A stretch of 39,691 nucleotides of DNA, from contig JAUILH010000022.1 of the NCBI GenBank assembly GCA_030433115.1, positions 1 through 39,691 of the forward strand, in the 5' to 3' direction. Source of the DNA: Bacteroidia bacterium (lineage in GTDB: Bacteria; Bacteroidota; Bacteroidia; Flavobacteriales_D; JAUILH01). Shown piece by piece: positions 17,827 to 23,553 of this stretch. Under the pieces are notes generated by a model. That model was not told the origin of the DNA and made no database searches. It was given only the letters and a program-made list of their open reading frames with translations. The position numbers and the translations under genes were made by a program. The stretch's first letter is position 1. Each line of letters begins with the position of its first letter.

Positions 17827-18063
17827 ATGAAAAGAATTTTTTTATCAATGGCCGTTGTTGCAACTATCGGTTTGACTTCATGTGGTGGAGATGACGTTTG
17901 TGGATGTTTGGAAGAAGCTCAGAAAATGGGTGAGGAAGCAGGCGATGACAAAGACAAGCAAAAAGCTGCTGCAGACAAAGCTGCTGAGTGTATTGAAATG
18001 ACAGAAGGCATGTCTGAAGATGAGTTGAAAGACTTAGATTGCGGCGAAGGCAAAGAAGAATAA
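17827..18063 (+). CDS. Small Cys-containing lipoprotein
   Basis: 78 aa. The signal peptide ends in LTSC with lipidated Cys19. The mature part is short, acidic and helical, with four further cysteines (VCGC near 24-27, ECIEM near 52 and LDCGEG near 72), which could form two disulfides or a metal site. A strong terminator follows 17 bp after the stop, so it is probably a single, well-expressed transcript. Upstream (17652-17826) is a 175-bp divergent gap in which I see no clear TAnnTTTG promoter. Function unknown; similar small lipoproteins are common in Bacteroidota. Confidence 0.78.
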   Translation: MKRIFLSMAVVATIGLTSCGGDDVCGCLEEAQKMGEEAGDDKDKQKAAADKAAECIEMTEGMSEDELKDLDCGEGKEE

Positions 18064-18080
18064 TTCGATTTACTCGAAAT

Positions 18081-18112
18081 AAAAAGGGGGATCAAATTTG
18101 ATCCCCCTTTTT
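18081..18112. terminator. Bidirectional Rho-independent terminator
   Basis: A perfect 32-bp inverted repeat (arm AAAAAGGGGGATCAAA and its complement) lies between the convergent lipoprotein and PfkB kinase genes. The A-run on one side and T-run on the other make it work in both directions. Confidence 0.93.
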
Positions 18113-18130
18113 TGTGCATTAATATTTTAC

Positions 18131-19051
18131 TTAGATGTTGGCGTCAAAATCAACCAGGCTTACAAATTCTCTGATTCTATCGTTAATCATGTCTTTAGAT
18201 AAACGCTCAATTTTGGCGGTTCCAAATTCCTCACAGGTATATGAAGCCAGAGCAGACCCAACAATAATAGCGCGCTTCATGTTTTCAAAAGAAATATCAT
18301 CTGTGCTGGCCAAATAACCAATAAACCCACCAGCGAATGTGTCTCCAGCTCCGGTTGGATCTTTTACTTCTTCCAAAGGCAAAGCAGGTGCAAAGAAAGT
18401 CTTCTCATTATAGAACAACAACGCGCCATGCTCCCCTTTCTTAATGATCAAGTATTTAGGTCCCATTTGTCTGATAACGTCAGCTGCCTTCACTAAACTA
18501 TGTTCTCCGGATAGTTGGCGTGCTTCTTCATCATTAATCGTCAAAACATCTACTTCTTTTAAAGTCGCTTTCAATTCATCAAGTGCAATGTCCATCCAAA
18601 AGTTCATGGTATCCATTACCACCAATTTTGGTCTGTTCTTAAGTTGCTTGATGACTGACATTTGTACTGCGGGTGCAAGATTTCCCAGCATCAAATATTC
18701 GCAATTTTGATACGACTCAGGCACAACCGGATCAAACGTTTCCAATACGTTCAACTGGGTGTCCAGAGTGTCGCGGGTATTCATATCGTAGTGGTACTTG
18801 CCCGACCAAAAGAAAGTCTTTTCATCTTCCTTAATTTGAAGACCATCCAGGTTCACACCAGCCCCTTTCATATGATTCAAGCGATCTTCTGGGAAATCAT
18901 TTCCAACCACAGAAATAATGTTTGATTGATCAAGGAAATAAGAGGCTGCATAGCAGATGTAAGTGGCCGCTCCACCTACAATTTTATCTGTTTTGCCAAA
19001 TGGTGTTTCAATGGCATCAAAGGCAACAGTTCCAACGGTTAATAAGCTCAT
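18131..19051 (-). CDS. PfkB family sugar/nucleoside kinase
   Basis: 306 aa, typical PfkB/ribokinase size. The glycine-rich N-terminal motif VGGAAT lies at 25-30. The family signature DPTGAGDTFAGGF lies at 231-243, with catalytic base Asp237 and the anion hole formed by GAG. The segment VVMDTMNFWMD (144-154) is characteristic of a Bacteroidota subgroup annotated only as sugar kinase, so the substrate is unknown. Upstream on the minus strand is a perfect TATATTTG -7 element (19071-19078). The gene ends 18 bp from a strong shared terminator. Confidence 0.92.
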   Translation of the reverse strand: MSLLTVGTVAFDAIETPFGKTDKIVGGAATYICYAASYFLDQSNIISVVGNDFPEDRLNHMKGAGVNLDGLQIKEDEKTFFWSGKYHYDMNTRDTLDTQLNVLETFDPVVPESYQNCEYLMLGNLAPAVQMSVIKQLKNRPKLVVMDTMNFWMDIALDELKATLKEVDVLTINDEEARQLSGEHSLVKAADVIRQMGPKYLIIKKGEHGALLFYNEKTFFAPALPLEEVKDPTGAGDTFAGGFIGYLASTDDISFENMKRAIIVGSALASYTCEEFGTAKIERLSKDMINDRIREFVSLVDFDANI

Positions 19052-19070
19052 AGAATAAATTTTATGGGGG

Positions 19071-19078
19071 CAAATATA
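19071..19078 (-). promoter_or_regulatory. Predicted -7 element for the PfkB kinase gene
   Basis: The minus strand reads TATATTTG, an exact match to TAnnTTTG, 20 bp before the ATG at 19051. No convincing -33 TTG is seen at the expected distance, so the promoter is only partly supported. Confidence 0.5.
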
Positions 19079-19196
19079 GGAAGGATAAGTGTAACCTCTG
19101 GATGAAATCAGGAAAGCAGACCGATATCCTGAACAAAAGTTTAAAATACGGGATTGGACGTATTGGATGAGGCTTCAAATTTTCGTCGCTTTGGAT

Positions 19197-20366
19197 ATGT
19201 TTCAATATAAATACATACTAGTGGTACTGTTGTGCTCATGTTTCGTGAGAAAGGAAGGTGATGCACAGAACAAAACAGTGAACTTGGGCGGTTTGGAATG
19301 GTCTCTCGAGAACTCAAGTGTCAAGCGTTTGAGAGACGGTAAAGAAATTAAACAAGCTCGGAGTAAGTCCGAGTGGAAAAAGGCATATTCAAACGGCGAA
19401 CCAGCTTGGTGTTATTTGAATTTTGATGAGGCCAATAAAAGTCATGGTCTCATCTACAATGCATCTGCCATACAAGCCCTTATAAAATCTCCACCAAAAG
19501 GCTATCGTGTTCCAACTGAAGCCGACTGGCTGAAGATGCTTGAGTCAGTGAAAAAGAATGAGATGGATTTGACGGCAGGTATCCGATTAAAAAGTACTGA
19601 AGGCTGGCAACTCGACTCTGTCTATGAAAAAGTCCAAAAAAATGGCAACAATGCGTCTGGCTTTACTGCCAGACCTTGCGGATATATTGTTGCATCAGGA
19701 GTTCATATTGCGGCCCATCAAGGTGTGTCATATTGGGTTGCTACAACAAGTAAACCTAAGGGTTTAACATTAGCCAGATACTATTCGCATTATCAATTAA
19801 TCGCTACACAAAAGATGGAAGGTCGGTATTTACGATTCATAAAAACTACGCCCACAGAAGAATTGATGAATGATGCACTGAAAATCGATGGACATTTGTG
19901 GATGCCGGCAAATGCAGATTACACGCACTATCAAAACGGAGACCCGATTCCCTACGCAGAAACTGAAAAAGAGTGGATTCACTATTGTTCTCAGGGTATA
20001 GGTGCATACTGCTATAAGTTCTTTGATGAAGAACTGGGCAAACCTCATGGGAAGTTGTACAACGTTTTTGCTACACGAGACGTGAGAGGACTATTACCTA
20101 AGGGGTGGTCGATTCCTACTCATGACGATTTTGATAAAGCAGTGACCCATCATAGTTTTCGGAAATGCTATTTCAATCAAGGCATTATTGAGGACAAAGT
20201 AAACAAAAGAGGAAAAATCCTAAAGTTGGGTGGAGTTCTTGATTGTTGGACGGAGTGCAAGGAGGATAACAAATATCCTAATTGCTACCACTCTGTGAGA
20301 AACGGAAGTAATGGCAGTACAAGCGGAAAAACAGAAGCTTGTGGTGTTCGAGGAATAAAAAAATAA
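19197..20366 (+). CDS. Secreted protein with two FISUMP domains
   Basis: 389 aa from the chosen ATG, where MFQYKYILVVLLCSCF forms a normal signal peptide with cleavage near DAQ|N. An ATG 30 bases earlier (19167) is possible but gives a longer leader. Two copies of the Fibrobacter succinogenes major paralogous (FISUMP) domain are visible. The first runs from NLGGLEWSLENSS to PKGYRVPTEADW and SYWVATTS. The second runs from KIDGHLWMPANAD to LPKGWSIPTHDDF. Both share the inner pattern W-C/Y-Y, F-D-E-A/E, H-G-x-x-Y-N. FISUMP domains resemble sulfatase-modifying/C-type-lectin-like folds on surface proteins; their function is unknown. The next gene starts 7 bp later. Confidence 0.82.
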   Translation: MFQYKYILVVLLCSCFVRKEGDAQNKTVNLGGLEWSLENSSVKRLRDGKEIKQARSKSEWKKAYSNGEPAWCYLNFDEANKSHGLIYNASAIQALIKSPPKGYRVPTEADWLKMLESVKKNEMDLTAGIRLKSTEGWQLDSVYEKVQKNGNNASGFTARPCGYIVASGVHIAAHQGVSYWVATTSKPKGLTLARYYSHYQLIATQKMEGRYLRFIKTTPTEELMNDALKIDGHLWMPANADYTHYQNGDPIPYAETEKEWIHYCSQGIGAYCYKFFDEELGKPHGKLYNVFATRDVRGLLPKGWSIPTHDDFDKAVTHHSFRKCYFNQGIIEDKVNKRGKILKLGGVLDCWTECKEDNKYPNCYHSVRNGSNGSTSGKTEACGVRGIKK

Positions 20367-20373
20367 TTGTGAA

Positions 20374-21999
20374 ATGAGACAACTGAAGAATATAGGTATT
20401 TGTGTCATTGGTCTAATCATCTCTTGCACTGCTCATAGCCAAATTGAGTTGTACCCTATTGAGGTAGAAAACCATGGAGAAGTGCTTGGAGGATACATCA
20501 ACAAAGAAGGTAAGGTAATGATCAAACCAATGTACGGAAGGGTTTATCCTTTTAATGAGAACGGTTTGGCTATTGTGGCTCAGAATTCAAGGTTCGGTAT
20601 CATCAATGCGAAAAATGAATTCGTATTAGAACCAAAATATACAAATATTAAATGGGTCGAAACTGAACAAGATTATTTCATCCAGGAATCGGCAGACAAG
20701 AAACATTGGTGGAAATCTGATGATAAACGAAAACCCATTAATCCTTTGTTTGGTGGTGATGAATCGATAATAACAGGAAACTATCCATTTTCACTTAATG
20801 ACAAGAGGGGCTTTTTTAATAGGAATGGTCAGTTGATCATTCCCGCGGATTATGACCGTGTGGGCTACGCGTCATGGTTCGAAAATGGGTATGTAGTTCT
20901 CAAAAAGGAAAAGACATATTACGTTTTTGACTCCTCCGGGACTGCTGTGCTTGAAACCAAACATGAAATTACACATTGGAATGGGCAGGGTCTCATTCCG
21001 TTCAGAGATCCAAAGACCAGAAATAAAGGTTTTTTAAACCTTCAGGGGCAGGTAATTGTTCCGGCAGAATATAAAAGCGTGGGAAATTTCGAGAATGGGT
21101 ATTCTCATGTATACGCGCAAAACAATGAAAAAATTCGAATAGATACCAACGGGACTCAATTGTCTGAGGAAGCATATTTGGCTGCTCAAACAACAAATTT
21201 TGTCATAGTAGAAGACCCTAAAACCCGAAAGGACGGTCTTAAGTCACCAACTGGAAAAGTTTTGATACCATCAAAATATAACGATATAAAACCACAGGCA
21301 AATGGTATGTTCTTGTGTACTTACCAGAAGTCTTCAAATGACTACAACGAACTTCATCTGTTTAACAAGGATTACAAATTAGTGAAAGTGGTAAGAAACC
21401 TTTGGTATAGCGATCGGTTTAATGGTGATTTGGTGAGATTTTATGCATATGTGAGCTCAGATGGCGCTTCTAAGGTTATGGAAACATATATGAATGAAGC
21501 GGGAAAAATTGTTTGGCAGGGAGAGCCTCAGGAACCGGCATGCTTTCCAAAAGAATCTCTGATATCCATGGCAGATGGGACCCATAAACTAATATCAGAG
21601 GTTGCAGAAGGAGACATGATTCTCTCATATGATGATATGACTGGACTGATAATTGAGAGTCGGGTTGAGAGAGTCGATTGTCATTACGGAAATTTTGCCA
21701 TTTCCGAGATCCAATTGGGGAACAATCAAGATTTATTGGTGTTTGAAGGGCTTTGTGAGACCAGCGGAACCAGGGTGTCATCTACCAGGTATCACCCATT
21801 TTACGCGCTTGATGGAGGCATGCCTATGGAAATGATTCATTTGGGTGAAGAAATGATTTTTCTTAACGAAAAGAGCATCACGGAGTCACAAAAAGTGGTC
21901 ATGAAATCAGATAACTTGAGAACGGTGTCTTCTGTTTACAACCTAAAAGTGGCGTCTGGCAATTACTTTGTGAACCGGGTTTTAGTGTTGGTTAAGTAG
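20374..21999 (+). CDS. Secreted WG-repeat protein with C-terminal Hint domain
   Basis: 541 aa. The signal peptide ends near SQ23. Residues about 36-330 contain WG (KWG) repeats, with recurring GxxNxxGxxxIxPxYxxVxxFxNG units near 40, 145, 219 and 287. At residue 390 a Hint domain begins: ACFPKESLISMADG, then EVAEGDMILSYDD (409-421), a T-x-x-H block (T471, H474 in STRYHPFY) and a final SGNYFVNRVLVLVK. Hint domains of hedgehog, inteins and polymorphic toxins use the first Cys for an N-S acyl shift. Here almost nothing follows the domain, and the usual closing H-N pair reads G-N (529-530), so hedgehog-like cleavage or transfer is more likely than splicing. Cotranscribed with the FISUMP gene. Confidence 0.85.
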   Translation: MRQLKNIGICVIGLIISCTAHSQIELYPIEVENHGEVLGGYINKEGKVMIKPMYGRVYPFNENGLAIVAQNSRFGIINAKNEFVLEPKYTNIKWVETEQDYFIQESADKKHWWKSDDKRKPINPLFGGDESIITGNYPFSLNDKRGFFNRNGQLIIPADYDRVGYASWFENGYVVLKKEKTYYVFDSSGTAVLETKHEITHWNGQGLIPFRDPKTRNKGFLNLQGQVIVPAEYKSVGNFENGYSHVYAQNNEKIRIDTNGTQLSEEAYLAAQTTNFVIVEDPKTRKDGLKSPTGKVLIPSKYNDIKPQANGMFLCTYQKSSNDYNELHLFNKDYKLVKVVRNLWYSDRFNGDLVRFYAYVSSDGASKVMETYMNEAGKIVWQGEPQEPACFPKESLISMADGTHKLISEVAEGDMILSYDDMTGLIIESRVERVDCHYGNFAISEIQLGNNQDLLVFEGLCETSGTRVSSTRYHPFYALDGGMPMEMIHLGEEMIFLNEKSITESQKVVMKSDNLRTVSSVYNLKVASGNYFVNRVLVLVK

Positions 22000-22002
22000 T
22001 GA

Positions 22003-22458
22003 CTAATACATCTGTTCGGTGCTCATTTTGGAGGGCTCAGCTTCATTATTGGAGTCAAAAAGTTCATTGAGGAGCTTCATTTGTTCTTCCATGAGCTGTT
22101 TCATCTGATCCATGTCAAATAAATCCTTGAAGTTTTCAGAGTCAAGACCAAATCCTTCATCCATCATAGTCTTCATCTCCTGTCTCATCATTTCCATAGC
22201 GGATGTCATTTCTTCTCTGGCTTCCGCCATTTGTTGCTTCATGTCCACCCTCATTTCCGTCATTTCCTGTTTAAAGACTTCCATTTGTTCCGAATCGATA
22301 TTACCGCTGGTTTCAATAACTGTAGAATCATAACTAACCACGTTGCCATTCTCGTCTACTTCCTTTTTGATGATAATTTGTTTGTTCTGAGCTGAGGCAC
22401 CAGCTGCCAGTCCAATGGTTAAAATGAGGGCAAAAAGCCGTTTCAAAATCGATTTCAT
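22003..22458 (-). CDS. Met-rich secreted coiled-coil protein
   Basis: 151 aa from an ATG at 22458, where MKSILKRLFALILTIGLAAGASAQ is a clear signal peptide. An in-frame ATG 12 codons upstream would spoil it. The mature part has a short beta segment (KQIIIKKEVDENGNVVSYDSTV cut into strands), then a long, charged helix from about residue 50 with Met or Gln-Met every few residues, likely a coiled coil. The Met content is striking, roughly one residue in seven over about 100 residues. No family is recognised; a periplasmic metal-binding or structural role is possible but unproven. It converges with the WG-Hint gene with a 3-bp gap. Confidence 0.75.
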   Translation of the reverse strand: MKSILKRLFALILTIGLAAGASAQNKQIIIKKEVDENGNVVSYDSTVIETSGNIDSEQMEVFKQEMTEMRVDMKQQMAEAREEMTSAMEMMRQEMKTMMDEGFGLDSENFKDLFDMDQMKQLMEEQMKLLNELFDSNNEAEPSKMSTEQMY

Positions 22459-22533
22459 AGGCTGAATTTTAGATATTTGATAAAAGTTAGGCAAAAATTA
22501 GACCGAAAACTATTTTAGAATTCCAAAATCTTT

Positions 22534-22541
22534 TATATTTG
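22534..22541 (+). promoter_or_regulatory. Predicted -7 element of the tRNA-Asn gene
   Basis: TATATTTG, an exact match to TAnnTTTG, ends 24 bp before the tRNA 5' end. A T-rich TTTT stands near the -33 position instead of TTG. Confidence 0.55.
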
Positions 22542-22565
22542 CCAACCCAAATTTAGTTTGGAAAC

Positions 22566-22639
22566 GCTTCTTTAGCTCAGTTGGTTAGAGCATCTGACTG
22601 TTAATCAGAGGGTCCGGGGTTCAAGTCCCTGAAGGAGCG
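22566..22639 (+). tRNA. tRNA-Asn (anticodon GTT)
   Basis: 74 nt. The acceptor stem GCTTCTT pairs with AAGGAGC (one G-U) and the discriminator base is G. The D arm is TAGCTCAGTTGGTTAGAGC. The anticodon arm is TCTGA-CTGTTAA-TCAGA with anticodon GTT at 22600-22602, and the T arm contains GGTTCAAGTCC. The 3' CCA is not encoded. It is preceded by a TAnnTTTG element and followed by a terminator, so it forms its own transcript. Confidence 0.97.
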
Positions 22640-22653
22640 CAGATTGAAAGAAT

Positions 22654-22688
22654 AAAACCCTTGAAGCACAATGCTTTGAGGGTTTTTT
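22654..22688 (+). terminator. Rho-independent terminator of tRNA-Asn
   Basis: A hairpin with arms AAAACCCTTGAAGCA and TGCTTTGAGGGTTTT (two G-U pairs, loop CAA) followed by a T-run, 15 bp after the tRNA. Confidence 0.88.
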
Positions 22689-22689
22689 C

Positions 22690-23134
22690 TTTTCCGAGGG
22701 TCTGAAAAAGGGTTTGAATTGGAAAGCTACGATCAATTTGTTTTCAAAAAGTTTCATTAAGGATCATTGTAGTGACAGATTATTGCATAAATAAGTTATC
22801 TACCTCTAGTACACTTCTATTCTTTTACCATCAGCACAATACAATTTTCTCAGAAAACCACCGAATTCTGATTTAAAAATCACTGAATTCAGTGATTTTT
22901 TTTGTTGAATTTTAGTTGATTTTTGGTAGAACAAAGTTTGAGTCAAATTACGTTAGGAAAATCTAACAAAACGTTGGGAAATTAGATGTCTCCTTTTGTA
23001 GTCCATTGTCAGGAATGAATACATACATAGATTAGATTCGAGCTTGCATTGAATTAATCATTTTTTAACTCAAAGGATAAATTAAACTTGTTGATTTGAG
23101 TTGTGGTGTTTTAACGTAAATAATTTAATACAGA
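22690..23134. other. Non-coding stretch before the RHS operon
   Basis: About 445 bases without a credible gene. It holds one strong palindrome (22875-22900, listed separately). Near the right end lies a weak promoter-like TAAACTTG (23083-23090) with a T-run but no TTG at -33, about 45 bp before the first operon ATG. This is where the promoter of the five-gene operon should lie. Nothing else is recognised. Confidence 0.6.
22875..22900. terminator. Perfect 26-bp palindrome followed by T-run (terminator-like)
   Basis: The arm AAAATCACTGAA and its exact complement are centred on GAATTC, flanked by A and T runs. It looks like an intrinsic terminator, but the only upstream gene, tRNA-Asn, already has its own terminator about 190 bp earlier. 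It may therefore end an unrecognised short RNA or act as an operator. Confidence 0.55.
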
Positions 23135-23542
23135 ATGATAAAACAGCTTTTTTTGACAGTGACTCTCATCAGTTCACTTTGGGGTGAAGTATCCGCTCAA
23201 TCATACATTAAAGATCCAAGTGGGGTGGTTATGTATACAATAGATTCATTGGGAGAAGTGTCTGAATTTGGAGGAACCCACGTACTTCATATTCAAAACA
23301 ATGAAATACATGATATCAACCAGGATGAGTTGGCTCATATTTCCGGAGACACTTTGTACGATCCCAATAATGACGTTTTAGGCCGCTACAGCTCCGGTGT
23401 ATTTTATGATGTCAATAATGATGTATTGGCTGTTTTTTCTTCGGGTAATATAGAAGATCAAGATGGGGTTCTAATTGCAACATATATGGGTTTTGGAAAG
23501 CTTGAGACCAGTTACCTGTTGTTTTTTCACTTAATGTTTTAA
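23135..23542 (+). CDS. Small secreted beta-flower-like protein, first gene of the RHS operon
   Basis: 135 aa. A signal peptide is cleaved near SAQ|S (residue 22). The mature part is built from short repeats of the form D-x-N-N-D-V-L-x-x-x-S-S-G (for example NNDVLGRYSSGVFYD and NNDVLAVFSSGNIED, about residues 78-112), with earlier degenerate copies. This resembles the small 4-fold beta-flower proteins of Bacteroidota, whose function is unknown. The final 20 residues (LETSYLLFFHLMF) are hydrophobic. The stop is 11 bp before the FG-GAP gene, so it is probably the first gene of the operon. Confidence 0.75.
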   Translation: MIKQLFLTVTLISSLWGEVSAQSYIKDPSGVVMYTIDSLGEVSEFGGTHVLHIQNNEIHDINQDELAHISGDTLYDPNNDVLGRYSSGVFYDVNNDVLAVFSSGNIEDQDGVLIATYMGFGKLETSYLLFFHLMF

Positions 23543-23553
23543 ATAAATCTGGA

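Noticed and set aside
23300..23470. Short repeats in the beta-flower-like gene as a CRISPR or DNA repeat array
   Set aside because: The repetition is at protein level (NNDVL...SSG), with diverged DNA and no spacer structure.
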